Part shown: positions 1 to 8,822 of the stretch, piece by piece
How the letters are laid out: the number at the start of each line of letters is the position of its first letter
How positions within the stretch are numbered: position 1 is the stretch's first letter
Origin: Streptomyces sp. MUM 2J
GTDB lineage: Bacteria > Actinomycetota > Actinomycetes > Streptomycetales > Streptomycetaceae
DNA length: 64,000 nucleotides
Assembly: GCF_022414535.1 (NCBI RefSeq)
Contig: NZ_JADWYM010000005.1
Span: forward strand, 186,001-250,000
Direction: 5' to 3'
Made by a program: the position numbers and the translations under genes
The notes under the pieces: generated by a model
Databases searched by the model: none
The model's input: the letters and a program-made list of their open reading frames with translations, nothing else
Told to the model about the DNA's origin: nothing

Positions 1-1083
1 GGCGAAGCGGACGTCGCAGCCGAGGCAGTACCGGGGCAGCGTGTCGTACTTGTCCTGGCCGAACGTCCGCTGCTGTGGTGAGTCGACCAGCTCCAGCAGG
101 TGCCGCTCGCCGATGTTGCCCAGCAGGTGGCCGGGCTCGACGAAGTGGTCGCAGGAGTACACGTCGCCGTTGTGCTCCAGGGCGAGAGCGCTGCCGCAGG
201 TCTGGGAGTGGACGCACAGCGAGGGCTGCTCCCCGTACCAGTTGGCCAGCGCCACGTCGAACATCTGGACGTGGACCCGGCCGACGTCGTGGCGTACCCA
301 GTCCTCGAAGACGTCGATCAGGAACCGGCCGTACTGCTGCGCGGTCACCGACCGGTCGGTGACGCGGTCGCCCTGCTGGCGGTAGAGGGGCCGCTCCTCG
401 GCCCGGGCGCCCCAGCCGTCGTTGGCCAGGGGCAGGCCGTGGGCGGTGGTGCGCTCCACGATCGGGATGAACTGCATGTGGGCGGCACCGCAGTCGTCCC
501 GGAGGAAGGCGTACACCTCGCGGCCGTGCCCGGCGTTGGCGTCGTGCAGGGTGGTCAGCGCGTTCCACTCCACGCCGTGCTCGCGCAGGTGGTCCAGCCC
601 GCGCATGACGCGGTCGAAGGTCGGCCTGCCGCCCTTGTCGACCCGGTGGGCGTCGTGCAGTTCGCGGGGGCCGTCGACGGAGAGGCCGACCAGGAAGTCG
701 TTGTCCCGGAAGAAGCGGGCCCACTCGGCGTCGATGAGCGTGCCGTTGGTCTGGATGGTGTTGACGATCCGCTGGCCGGGCCGGGCGTGGCGGCGCTCGT
801 ACTCCAGGGACCTGCGGAAGAAGTCCAGGCCCATCAGCGTCGGCTCACCCCCCTGCCAGGCCACCGTGACCTCGGGTGCCGGGCCGTGCGCCTCGATCAG
901 CTGCCGGATGTAGGCGTCGAGCAGTTCGTCCGCCATGCGGAATCTGCTGCCCTCGTACAGCAGCTCCTTGGACAGGAAGAAGCAGTAGGTGCAGTCCAGG
1001 TTGCAGATCGCCCCGGCGGGCTTGGCCAGCAGATGGAACGGCCGGCGCCGCACGGCCGGGGCGGGCGGGTCCACGGTGCTCAT
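1..1083 (-). CDS. Anaerobic sulfatase-maturating enzyme (radical SAM/SPASM), 3' end cut off
   Basis: Radical SAM enzyme predicted to oxidise the active-site Cys or Ser of a sulfatase to formylglycine in the cytoplasm. The ATG at 1083 opens a 361-codon frame that runs off the left edge. Near residue 30 is the CxxxCxxC cluster motif (CNLDCTYC), followed by the TVAWQGGEPTLMG stretch. A Cys-rich SPASM region (CVHSQTC, YSCDHF, CLGCD) lies towards the truncated end and would hold auxiliary Fe-S clusters. The partner is very likely the Cys-type sulfatase at 3386-5740. A palindrome shared with that gene lies 35 nt upstream of the start. The family call is secure; pairing with the sulfatase is inferred from context. 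Confidence 0.93.
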   Translation of the reverse strand, partial: MSTVDPPAPAVRRRPFHLLAKPAGAICNLDCTYCFFLSKELLYEGSRFRMADELLDAYIRQLIEAHGPAPEVTVAWQGGEPTLMGLDFFRRSLEYERRHARPGQRIVNTIQTNGTLIDAEWARFFRDNDFLVGLSVDGPRELHDAHRVDKGGRPTFDRVMRGLDHLREHGVEWNALTTLHDANAGHGREVYAFLRDDCGAAHMQFIPIVERTTAHGLPLANDGWGARAEERPLYRQQGDRVTDRSVTAQQYGRFLIDVFEDWVRHDVGRVHVQMFDVALANWYGEQPSLCVHSQTCGSALALEHNGDVYSCDHFVEPGHLLGNIGERHLLELVDSPQQRTFGQDKYDTLPRYCLGCDVRFA

Positions 1084-1110
1084 CGCCCCAGGATCGGGGG
1101 CGGACGGGCG

Positions 1111-1141
1111 TCCGGCGTCACTCGGCACGGGTGACGCCGGA
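1111..1141. promoter_or_regulatory. Palindromic operator candidate upstream of the maturase
   Basis: Fourteen-base arms around a 3-nt centre with a single mismatch. The core, at 1118-1134, is TCACTCGGCACGGGTGA. This core (TCAC-C/T-CG-N3-CGGGTGA) recurs at 1689-1705 and 3224-3240, with a weaker copy at 1672-1688. It sits 35-51 nt upstream of the maturase ATG. The cognate regulator is not visible in the window. Confidence 0.6.
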
Positions 1142-1147
1142 AGGTTC

Positions 1148-1177
1148 CCCCGGCCGGCACTGTCCTGCCGGCCGGGG
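1148..1177. terminator. Hairpin downstream of the DUF7144 gene
   Basis: Perfect 12-bp stem (CCCCGGCCGGCA, 6-nt loop, TGCCGGCCGGGG). It lies 19 nt beyond the stop of the minus-strand gene at 1196-1609, so it is placed as its terminator. There is no clear T tract, as is usual in Streptomyces. Confidence 0.6.
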
Positions 1178-1195
1178 ACCCTCGGCCCGTTCGGG

Positions 1196-1609
1196 TCACG
1201 GTTCCCGCGGTACGACGCACAGGGCCCAGATGACGAAGGCGTAGAACGCGATCAGGGTGAGCGCCCAGAAGGGGTAGTACGGGATCGACAGGAAGTTGGC
1301 GATGATCAGCAGTCCGGCGATGCCGACGCCGACGACCCTGGCCCAGGTGGAGCGCTGGAAGAGGCCCACGCTCACGATGACGGCGACGACGCCGAGGACC
1401 AGCTGGATCCAGCCCCAGCTGGTCAGGTCGAACTTGAAGATGTAGTTGGGCGTGGACACGTAGACGTCGTCGTTGGCGATCGCCATGATGCCCCGGAGAA
1501 GGTCCAGGATGCCGGCGACGAACAGCAGCACGGCGGCGAACATCACCAGTCCGCCGGCAGCCGCCTCGGCCGTGTCCGAACGGCGGTGGGGGGTCATGCT
1601 CGTGGTCAT
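1196..1609 (-). CDS. DUF7144-family membrane protein
   Basis: Small integral membrane protein of 137 aa with about four hydrophobic helices and a short hydrophilic N-terminus. The helices carry motifs such as GILDLLRG and WGWIQLVLG, typical of the actinobacterial DUF7144 family, whose function is unknown. The ATG at 1609 has a GCGAGG ribosome-binding site. Two abutting copies of the local palindrome lie 63-96 nt upstream, in the intergenic region shared with the divergent antiporter, which suggests common control. Confidence 0.85.
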   Translation of the reverse strand: MTTSMTPHRRSDTAEAAAGGLVMFAAVLLFVAGILDLLRGIMAIANDDVYVSTPNYIFKFDLTSWGWIQLVLGVVAVIVSVGLFQRSTWARVVGVGIAGLLIIANFLSIPYYPFWALTLIAFYAFVIWALCVVPREP

Positions 1610-1671
1610 GGTGGAACCTCGCTTCGTCGGTGAGCGGCGACGCCCGGCTCTGCTTCCCCCAGCATGAGCGG

Positions 1672-1705
1672 TCACCGCGGACCGGTGATCACCCGTGGCG
1701 GGTGA
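1672..1705. promoter_or_regulatory. Two abutting copies of the 17-bp palindrome
   Basis: 1672-1688 reads TCACCGCGGACCGGTGA (degenerate). 1689-1705 reads TCACCCGTGGCGGGTGA (perfect 7-bp arms, 3-nt spacer). They lie back to back between the divergent DUF7144 gene and the antiporter gene. Tandem operators between divergent starts fit a shared regulator. Confidence 0.6.
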
Positions 1706-1807
1706 TGTCCGTGAGGCGGACCGCTGATGCCCTTGAGCCCGGGGACCGGCCGGAACGCTGGGCGCGGGCCGGGTGCGCGGGAGCCGGATGCCCGGAGATG
1801 AGCGGAT

Positions 1808-3163
1808 ATGAGCGGTGAGGCCTGGACCGGGGTGGCGGTGGCGGGAGTCACCGCCGCCTACGCGCTGTGCTCGCGGCGGCTGGCGTCGACGCCGGTGTCG
1901 TCGGCGATGGTGTTCACCGGCTGCGGGGTGCTCCTGGGGCCCGCCGTGCTCGGCGTCATCGAGCCGGCGGGCCACACCGGGCCGATCCTGACCCTGCTGG
2001 AGTCGGCCCTGGCTCTGGTGCTGTTCACCGACGCCATGGCGGTGCGCCGCCGTGACCTGCACAGCGGCGGATTCCTGCCGGCCCGGCTGCTCGGCATCGG
2101 GCTGCCGCTGACGATCGGGGCCGGGTGGCTGCTGGCGTGGCCGCTGCTGCCGGGGCTGACCGTGTGGGAGCTGGCGCTGGTGGGCGCCGTCCTCGCGCCG
2201 ACGGACGCGGCCCTCGGCAAGACCGCCATGTCCAGTCCCCGGCTGCCTCCGCTGGTGCGGCAGGGGCTCAACGTGGAGAGCGGGCTCAACGACGGCATGG
2301 TGCTGCCGTTCTTCCTGCTCTTCCTGGCCGGCATCCCGGGCTCGTCCGCCGCCGGGGAGGGCGCGGTGGGTGTCTTCTGGCGCGCGCTCGTGCTCAGCAC
2401 GGCGCTGGGTCTGCTGGCCGGGGCGGGCGGCGGGCGGTTGCTGTGTTCCGCACGGGCCCGGGGATGGGTCACCCCGGAGTGGGCACAGCTGTTCGTCCCG
2501 GCCGTCGCGACGGTGGCGTACTGCCTGGCCGTCGTGACCGACGGCAGCGGCTTCATCGCGGCGTGGGCCGCCGGCTTCGCCTTCGGCCACGCACTGCGCC
2601 ACGACACCCACCGGCCGGCCGACGCCACCGCCTCCGGGACCGCGCCCGCCGCCTCCGGTACGGGACCGGCCGGCGCGCCGCCCGGGCAGGACGCCCACCC
2701 GGCCGACTTCGCCGAGCACCTCGGCGGCCTCCTGACCTCGGTCAGCCTGCTGGTCTTCGGGGCGGTGCTGCTGGGTCCGACGCTGGAGGACCTGAGCTGG
2801 CGGGTCGTGGGCTACGCGGTGCTGAGCCTCACCCTCGTCCGGATGCTGCCCGTGGCCCTGGCGCTCGCCGGCAGCGGTCTCAGACCGCCCACGGTGGCGT
2901 ACATCGGCTGGTTCGGGCCGCGGGGGCTGGCGTCCGTCGTGCTGGGGCTGCTGGTCGTGGAGGAGCAGGTCCACGGGGCGGGGCTGCTGGGCCGGGTGGT
3001 GGCGGCGACCGTCGGCCTCAGTGTGGTGCTGCACGGTGTCTCGGCCGTCGCCCTCGCCGACCGGTACGGCCGGTGGCACGAGAGGGCGGCGGCCTCGGGC
3101 CGGAAGCTGCGCGAGGCCATGCCCGTGCAGGAGCCCGCGCCACGCCGGATCGTCGCCCGGTGA
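1808..3163 (+). CDS. Cation/proton antiporter (CPA1/NhaP type)
   Basis: Membrane exchanger of 451 aa with about 12 hydrophobic segments, predicted to swap Na+ or K+ for H+ across the cytoplasmic membrane. The family landmarks visible are ALVGAVLAPTDAAL and NVESGLNDGMVLP, which contain the conserved acidic residues of the transport core. A Pro/Gly/Ala-rich loop at about residues 270-300 interrupts the helices. The short basic C-terminus lacks a TrkA-type domain. The ATG at 1808 has only a weak upstream ribosome-binding site. It is divergent from the DUF7144 gene across two operator copies. Confidence 0.88.
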   Translation: MSGEAWTGVAVAGVTAAYALCSRRLASTPVSSAMVFTGCGVLLGPAVLGVIEPAGHTGPILTLLESALALVLFTDAMAVRRRDLHSGGFLPARLLGIGLPLTIGAGWLLAWPLLPGLTVWELALVGAVLAPTDAALGKTAMSSPRLPPLVRQGLNVESGLNDGMVLPFFLLFLAGIPGSSAAGEGAVGVFWRALVLSTALGLLAGAGGGRLLCSARARGWVTPEWAQLFVPAVATVAYCLAVVTDGSGFIAAWAAGFAFGHALRHDTHRPADATASGTAPAASGTGPAGAPPGQDAHPADFAEHLGGLLTSVSLLVFGAVLLGPTLEDLSWRVVGYAVLSLTLVRMLPVALALAGSGLRPPTVAYIGWFGPRGLASVVLGLLVVEEQVHGAGLLGRVVAATVGLSVVLHGVSAVALADRYGRWHERAAASGRKLREAMPVQEPAPRRIVAR

Positions 3164-3223
3164 GGCCGCACGGCTCCCCGGCGTACCGGGTTCCGGGTGC
3201 CGTGGCGCGGTGGGCCGTGCGGG

Positions 3224-3240
3224 TCACCCGTGCCGGGTGA
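3224..3240. promoter_or_regulatory. Copy of the 17-bp palindrome upstream of the sulfatase
   Basis: TCACCCGTGCCGGGTGA, with perfect 7-bp arms and a 3-nt centre, identical in its arms to 1689-1705. It lies 146 nt before the sulfatase start and 61 nt after the antiporter stop. Confidence 0.6.
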
Positions 3241-3385
3241 GGCGGACGGGACCGGCCGACGCGACCGTGGAACGGCGACCGGCCCTTGCCGGCCGGGGAC
3301 TCCCGGGGACTCCCGGCAACGGGAACCCTTCGACGGGCGGGAACGTCCTGTCCGGCTCCGCAGCAGGCGTGCAGAGGGGAATGTC

Positions 3386-5740
3386 ATGGCCAAGCCGTTC
3401 AAGGGAAAGATCGCCCTCGATGTCCGTGACTCGCAGCCGGACTGGGAACCGTTCCTCGCGCCGAGGGCACCCGGGAACGCCCCGAACGTGCTGGTGATCG
3501 CCTGGGACGACGTCGGCTACGGGACGATGGACTGCTTCGGCGGGCCGGTGCGGACACGGGCGATGTCGCGGATCGCCGACATGGGCGTGCGCTACTCCAA
3601 CTTCCACACCACGGCGCTGTGCTCGCCGACCAGGGCGTCGCTGATGACCGGCCGGAACGCCACGTCGAACGGGATGGCGACGATCGCCGAGTTCAGCGCC
3701 GGATTCCCCGGGATCTCCACCCGCATCCCGTTCGAGAACGGGTTCGTCTCGGAGGTCCTGTCCGAACACGGCTACAACACGTACTGCGTCGGCAAATGGC
3801 ACCTCACCCCCGGCGAGGAGACCAACATGGCCGCGTACAAGGGGCGCTGGCCCCTCGGGCGCGGCTTCGAGCGGTTCTACGGCTTCCTCGGCGGGGAGTC
3901 GAGCTGCTGGTACCCGGACCTGATCCACGACAACCACCCGGTGGCGCCGCCGGCCACGCCCGAGCAGGGCTACCACATCGCCAAGGACTTCTCCGACAAG
4001 GCGATCCAGTTCATCCGGGACGCCCGGTCCGTCGACCCGGACAAGCCGTTCTTCATGTACCTCTCGCTCGACGCGGCCCACGCGCCGCACCATGTCTTCA
4101 AGGAGTGGGCCGACCGCTACAAGGGCGTCTTCGACGAAGGGTACGAGGCCATGCGGCCCGGGATCCTGCGCCGCCAGAAGGAGCTGGGCCTGCTGCCGGA
4201 GAACACCGAGCTCTCCCCGATCAATCCGCACGGCGAGCCCGCGGCGACGGGGCCGGACGGCCAGCCCTGGCCCCTGCTCGACACCGTCCGGCCGTGGAAC
4301 GAACTGAGTGCCGACGAGCAGCGGTTGTTCATCCGGATGGCGGAGGTCTTCGCCGGATACGTCTCCTACAGCGACGACCAGCTGGGCCGCGTGCTCGACT
4401 TCCTGGAGGAGACCGGCGAACTCGACGACACCATCATCGTGGCCGTCTCCGACAACGGCGCGAGCGGCGAGGGCGGACCGGACGGCACGTTCAACGAGTG
4501 GCGGTTCTTCAACGGGCTGAACACGCCGGCCGAACTGTCGCTCGCCCACCTCGACGAGCTCGGCGGCCCGTCGTCGTACAACCACTACAACACCGGTTGG
4601 GCCTGGGCGTTCGACACGCCCTTCCCGTACTGGAAGCGCTGGGCGGGCTACGAGGGCGGTGTCGCCGACATGTGCATGGTGGCCTGGCCCGCCGGGATCG
4701 AGGCCCGCGGAGAGGTGCGCCAGCAGTACATCCACGCGGTGGACGTCGTGCCGACCCTGTACGACCTGCTCGGCATCGAACCGCCCGAGACGCTCAAGGG
4801 CTATCCGCAGAGTCCGATGGAGGGCGAGAGCTTCCGGGCCTCGCTGACCGACCCCGAGGCACCGGGGCGGCAGACCCAGTTCTACGCGATGCTGGGGCAG
4901 CGGTCGATCTACCACGAGGGGTGGCTGGCCTGCACGGTCCACCCGCCGCTGAGCGGCTGGGGCGACTTCACCCACGACGTGTGGGAGCTGTACGACCTCA
5001 ACACGGACCGCGCCCAGTCGCACGACCTGGCCGAGCGGGAGCCGACCCGGCTGGAGACCCTCAAGAGCCTCTGGTACTACTACGCGGGCATCTACAACGG
5101 GCTGCCGCTGGACGACCGCACGGCCCTGGAACAGGTGCTGGCCGACCGCCCGAGCGGTGCGCCCGAGCGCGACCGGTACGTGTACTACCCCGACTCCGCG
5201 GCGGTGCCCGAGCAGTCCGGTGTCGTGACCAGCGGCAGGTCGTACACCATCGCCGCCGGCGTCGACGTCGACTCGGCCGACGCCGAGGGCGTGCTGTACG
5301 CCCACGGCGGGGTGGCGGGCGGCCACAGCCTCTACGTCAAGGACCACCGCCTGCACTACGCGTACAACTGGGTCGGCACCGACCTCCAGGTCGTGGACGG
5401 CGACCGGGAGATACCGCCGGGCAAGCACCTGCTCGCCGCCGAGTTCGCGGTCTCGGGCCGCAGCACCGACCCGGCGATGCCCGGCGCGACCGGCACGCTC
5501 ACCCTCTTCGTGGACGACCAGGAGGTCGGCAGCCACGACATCGTCACCCAGCCCGGCAACTTCTGCGTGGTCGGGGACGGGATCTGCGTGGGCCGCGACG
5601 ACGCCTCACCGGTGACGCCCGACTACGAGCAACCCTTCACGTTCACCGGGGGCACGATCGACAAGGTCGTCGTCGACGTCTCGGGCGAGCGCTACGTCGA
5701 TCACGAGGCGCAGGTGCGCGGCTGGTTCATGATCGACTGA
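3386..5740 (+). CDS. Arylsulfatase, Cys-type
   Basis: Sulfatase of the alkaline-phosphatase superfamily, 784 aa. Cys79 in CSPTRASLMTGRN is the residue converted to formylglycine. An N-terminal metal-binding segment (IAWDDVGYGTMDCFGG) and a GKWHL motif near residue 139 are present. A beta-rich C-terminal region from about residue 640 resembles a concanavalin-type accessory domain. No signal peptide is visible, so the enzyme is probably cytoplasmic or exported folded by another route. The ATG at 3386 is preceded by GAGGGGA. An upstream extension in the same frame has no ribosome-binding site and was rejected. Activation by the maturase at 1-1083 is expected. Confidence 0.93.
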   Translation: MAKPFKGKIALDVRDSQPDWEPFLAPRAPGNAPNVLVIAWDDVGYGTMDCFGGPVRTRAMSRIADMGVRYSNFHTTALCSPTRASLMTGRNATSNGMATIAEFSAGFPGISTRIPFENGFVSEVLSEHGYNTYCVGKWHLTPGEETNMAAYKGRWPLGRGFERFYGFLGGESSCWYPDLIHDNHPVAPPATPEQGYHIAKDFSDKAIQFIRDARSVDPDKPFFMYLSLDAAHAPHHVFKEWADRYKGVFDEGYEAMRPGILRRQKELGLLPENTELSPINPHGEPAATGPDGQPWPLLDTVRPWNELSADEQRLFIRMAEVFAGYVSYSDDQLGRVLDFLEETGELDDTIIVAVSDNGASGEGGPDGTFNEWRFFNGLNTPAELSLAHLDELGGPSSYNHYNTGWAWAFDTPFPYWKRWAGYEGGVADMCMVAWPAGIEARGEVRQQYIHAVDVVPTLYDLLGIEPPETLKGYPQSPMEGESFRASLTDPEAPGRQTQFYAMLGQRSIYHEGWLACTVHPPLSGWGDFTHDVWELYDLNTDRAQSHDLAEREPTRLETLKSLWYYYAGIYNGLPLDDRTALEQVLADRPSGAPERDRYVYYPDSAAVPEQSGVVTSGRSYTIAAGVDVDSADAEGVLYAHGGVAGGHSLYVKDHRLHYAYNWVGTDLQVVDGDREIPPGKHLLAAEFAVSGRSTDPAMPGATGTLTLFVDDQEVGSHDIVTQPGNFCVVGDGICVGRDDASPVTPDYEQPFTFTGGTIDKVVVDVSGERYVDHEAQVRGWFMID

Positions 5741-5756
5741 TCGGCCGATCGACGGC

Positions 5757-5780
5757 CCGTGGCCGGTCAGCCGGCCACGG
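5757..5780. terminator. Hairpin terminator between convergent genes
   Basis: Perfect 10-bp stem CCGTGGCCGG, loop TCAG, CCGGCCACGG, placed 16 nt after the sulfatase stop and before the end of the convergent gene at 5881-7122. Confidence 0.75.
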
Positions 5781-5880
5781 ACGCCCCACCGAGCGCCGGA
5801 GAGTGGCGGGACGGGGCGTGGCGTGATCACACGCCTCACGTCCGATCCGGCGGACCGGCGGACCGGCGGACCGGAAACGG

Positions 5881-7122
5881 TCAGGGGCAGGTGTACGAGA
5901 GGTCGACCGTGACCGTGCGGCTGTTCGGGGAGACGAGGTGCAGTTCCGCCCTCGCCGTGTGGCTGCCCGGGCCCTGGAAGGTCCACAGCAGGTGGAGGCG
6001 CGCCTGTTCCTGCCCCCGGGTCATCACCTCTTTCAGCACGTCGGAGGTGGTGCCGTCGCTTCGGACCCAACGGTAGGAGAGGGTGCCGGGGCGACCGTCG
6101 GTGGTGACGAGGCCGACGACGTCCGCGGTCTCGTCGCACCCCAGGACCGCCGGCTGCGCCGTCACCGACACCGCCCGCACCGCGACGGACGGGCCGAGGC
6201 GCTGCCAGGCGAGGAACGCGAGGACCAGCAGCAGCACCAGGGCCGGCAGGGCGTGTCTGCGCAGCCGTCGGCGGGAGGGCGTGGGGGCCGGGGGCGCGAC
6301 GGTGGGAAGCGTCCGGTGGGTGCGGTGCGCGTCCGCCGCGGTCACGCCGGGTCCGAAGCGCAGCACGGTGCCGTCCGTGCGGTCGGGTGCGATCGGTGGC
6401 ACCGGCTCACCGAAGGCCCCTTCCTCGGGCGGCTGTTCGAGCGTCTCCTCCCGCTCGGGGCGCTGGATCCAGTGGCTGGCCAGCACGGTGGCGCTGTACT
6501 CGGCGTCCTCGTCCCCGGAGGGCGGGCCTGCGGGCACCCGGTCGCCGGTGCCGGGCTCTCCCTCGGGAACGGTGTCGCCGTCGGTGGTCCGGGGTCCGGC
6601 GGGGGTGGATGCATCGGCGACGGGGGCGTCCCCGACCGCGGCGGCCGGGGCGAGCACCCGGGTCGCCTCGTCGGCACCGGTGACCGCGGGAGCACCGGCG
6701 GGGGCGAGCACCTCGGTCGCCTCGTCGGCACCGGTGGGAGCCGGGGCGCTGCCCTCAGCGGCGGCGAGCACCTGCGTCGCCTCACCGCCGTCGGACGAAG
6801 ACAGCACCTGCGTCGGCTCACCGGCATCGGCAGGGGCGAGCACCTGCGTCACCTCGGCATCCCCGGCAGGGACGAGCACCCGGGTGTCCTCGGCACCATC
6901 AGCCGCAGCAGGGACGAGCACCTGCGTCGCCTCACCGCCGTCGGACGAAGACAGCACCTGCGTCGGCTCACCGGCATCGGCAGGGGCGAGCACCTGCGTC
7001 ACCTCGGCATCCCCGGCAGGGACGAGCACCCGGGTGTCCTCACCGCCGTCGGACGGGGTGAGCACGCGGGTCGCCTCGGCGGTGTCGGCGGGGGCGGGAA
7101 CGCGGTCGCCCTGACGCGTCAT
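5881..7122 (-). CDS. Single-pass membrane protein with eleven E-x-T-[QRE]-V-L repeats
   Basis: 413 aa. The Ala/Pro/Glu-rich N-terminal ~150 residues contain eleven hexapeptides E-x-T-[Q/R/E]-V-L. A basic stretch (RRRLRRH) and one transmembrane helix follow at about 285-306, then a ~106-residue C-terminal domain predicted outside the cell with two Cys. The start ATG overlaps the kinase stop (ATGA), so the two are translationally coupled. Threonines with -2 Glu and +3 Leu look like multiple phospho-acceptor sites for the adjacent kinase. This is inference; no homologue with known function was recognised. A 127-bp internal duplication shows the repeat array is recent. Confidence 0.85.
   Translation of the reverse strand: MTRQGDRVPAPADTAEATRVLTPSDGGEDTRVLVPAGDAEVTQVLAPADAGEPTQVLSSSDGGEATQVLVPAAADGAEDTRVLVPAGDAEVTQVLAPADAGEPTQVLSSSDGGEATQVLAAAEGSAPAPTGADEATEVLAPAGAPAVTGADEATRVLAPAAAVGDAPVADASTPAGPRTTDGDTVPEGEPGTGDRVPAGPPSGDEDAEYSATVLASHWIQRPEREETLEQPPEEGAFGEPVPPIAPDRTDGTVLRFGPGVTAADAHRTHRTLPTVAPPAPTPSRRRLRRHALPALVLLLVLAFLAWQRLGPSVAVRAVSVTAQPAVLGCDETADVVGLVTTDGRPGTLSYRWVRSDGTTSDVLKEVMTRGQEQARLHLLWTFQGPGSHTARAELHLVSPNSRTVTVDLSYTCP
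6765..7041. repeat. 127-bp perfect direct duplication inside the repeat protein
   Basis: Copies at 6765-6891 and 6915-7041 are identical base for base, 150 bp apart. Each encodes four T-x-V-L repeats. Identity at synonymous positions points to recent duplication or gene conversion. Confidence 0.9.
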
Positions 7123-8822
7123 CGGATATCACACTGCCTGGTCAGAAGCTGCTGCGAGGCTCCGCCGTCGGCGGACGCCGGGGTCGTCGTGGCCCGCACC
7201 GCCCAGTAGCAGGCCTTGCTCCGGAAGGTGTGGTCGACGGTGAGCGTGTACTGGGTGGCGCCGCTGCGCTCGAAGGTCTGGGACGCGCCGTCCGGGGTGC
7301 CCAGCTGCTCGGCGTAGTTGCCCGTGAACCAGGAGAGGGTGACGGAGATCGGTCCGGTGCCGTCGGTGCTGATGGTGACGGTCGCCGTGGCGGTCGTCGG
7401 GCCCGTCTGCCGGAAGACCGACACCGCCACCTTCCGCACGGCGGGAGGAGTGGGCCGGGCGGGAGGCGTGGAAGGGGGCGTCGTCGTGATGGGGGGCGTG
7501 CCGGGGGTCGTGGTCCCGCCCGTGGGCGTCGGTGTGGCGGGGACCGGGGGCGCGACGGTGGGACCGGGCGTCGCCGGGCCGGTCGGCGACGGGTCGGCCG
7601 ACAGGGTCGGCGTCGGGGACGACGTCGAGGCCGAGGGGGACGGCGAGGCGGACGCGGAGGGGGACGGCGACGGGGACGCGGTGGCCGTGGCGGTGGGGAC
7701 CGCCGGTGACGCACCTGGTCCGGCACTGGTGGTGGCCAGGGCCTGCGCCGTCTGCTGCACGTCGGACCCCGGGGTGCGGGGCAGTCCGTAGGTCAGCAGG
7801 ACACCGAGGAGGACGACGGCGGCCGACACGAGCATCCCGGTCCGGCCGGGCAGCCAGGACTGCCACCCGCCGTGGCCCGGCCTCGGGCCGACGGGCACCG
7901 GCTCGCTGCCGAAGACCGTGCGGGCGGTGTCGGTGGCGGTCCCGGAGCCGAAGCGGGCCGAGGGCAGCAGCAGCGGCAGCAGCGCCACGAGCGCGGCGAG
8001 CCGGCCCCGGCCACGTTCCTCCCAGTCCGGTCCGTAGGCGGCGCCGGCGACCGTCTCCAGTTCCGTGACGAACAGCTCGGCCTGCGCGGGACGCTCCGCC
8101 GGGTCCTTGGCCAGACCACGGCGCACCAGCTCCCGCACCGGCTCGGGGGCCTCCGCCACCGGGACGGGCGCGTCGACGTGCTGGAGCGCGAGTTCGGCGA
8201 TGTTGGCACCCGCGTAGGGCTTGTGGCCCGTGAGGCACTCGAAGAAGGTGGCCGTGGCCGCGTACACGTCGGCGGCGGGCGAGGCGGGCGCGCCGGTCCA
8301 CTGCTCGGGGGCCATGTAGGACGGGGTCCCCGCCACACCGGCGGTGGTGCCCGCGTCCACGGCGATCCCGAAGTCGACGAGCTTGGACGATCCGTCCGGC
8401 AGGACCAGGACGTTCTCCGGCTTGTAGTCGCGGTGGACGACGCCGAGGCGGTGGGCGTCGGCGAGACCGAGCAGGGACCCCTTGAGGAGGACGAGCGCGG
8501 CCTCGGGCTCCAGGGGGCCCTGGCCGGCCAGCAGGGTTCGCAGGGAGACACCGTCGACCAGTTCCATCACGATGGCGGCGCCGTCGGGGCTCTCCACGTA
8601 CTCGTACAGCCCGGTGACGTGGGGGCTCTGGAGTCCGCCGAGCAGCCGTGCCTCCGCCCGGAACTCGTGCACGAAGCCCGGCCGGGTGCGCAGTGAGTCA
8701 CTGAGGTACTTCACCGCGACCGGGACGCCGGTCTCCTCGTGCACGGCCAGCACGACCCGCCCGCTCGCCCCGGAACCCAGTTCCAGGGACTCGGTGTATC
8801 CGGGCACCGCCCATGTCGTCAT
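7119..8822 (-). CDS. Membrane Ser/Thr protein kinase with extracellular sensor domain
   Basis: PknB-type kinase of 567 aa. The catalytic domain covers about residues 10-262, with the glycine loop GSGASG, Lys38, HRDYKPEN (Asp132), DFG at 150-152 and an APEQ segment. A hydrophobic helix at 329-347 separates it from a Pro/Ser/Thr-rich stalk (about 360-465) and a ~105-residue C-terminal beta-rich domain outside the cell with a Cys pair. The ATG at 8822 has a GGGGGT ribosome-binding site; the longer in-frame extension to 8897 was not used. It is coupled by ATGA overlap to the threonine-repeat protein, its likely substrate or partner. Confidence 0.93.
   Translation of the reverse strand: MTTWAVPGYTESLELGSGASGRVVLAVHEETGVPVAVKYLSDSLRTRPGFVHEFRAEARLLGGLQSPHVTGLYEYVESPDGAAIVMELVDGVSLRTLLAGQGPLEPEAALVLLKGSLLGLADAHRLGVVHRDYKPENVLVLPDGSSKLVDFGIAVDAGTTAGVAGTPSYMAPEQWTGAPASPAADVYAATATFFECLTGHKPYAGANIAELALQHVDAPVPVAEAPEPVRELVRRGLAKDPAERPAQAELFVTELETVAGAAYGPDWEERGRGRLAALVALLPLLLPSARFGSGTATDTARTVFGSEPVPVGPRPGHGGWQSWLPGRTGMLVSAAVVLLGVLLTYGLPRTPGSDVQQTAQALATTSAGPGASPAVPTATATASPSPSPSASASPSPSASTSSPTPTLSADPSPTGPATPGPTVAPPVPATPTPTGGTTTPGTPPITTTPPSTPPARPTPPAVRKVAVSVFRQTGPTTATATVTISTDGTGPISVTLSWFTGNYAEQLGTPDGASQTFERSGATQYTLTVDHTFRSKACYWAVRATTTPASADGGASQQLLTRQCDIR

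Noticed and set aside
3224..5536. Long minus-strand open frame opposite the sulfatase
   Set aside because: Composition is that of a high-GC antisense shadow; the plus frame has clear sulfatase motifs.
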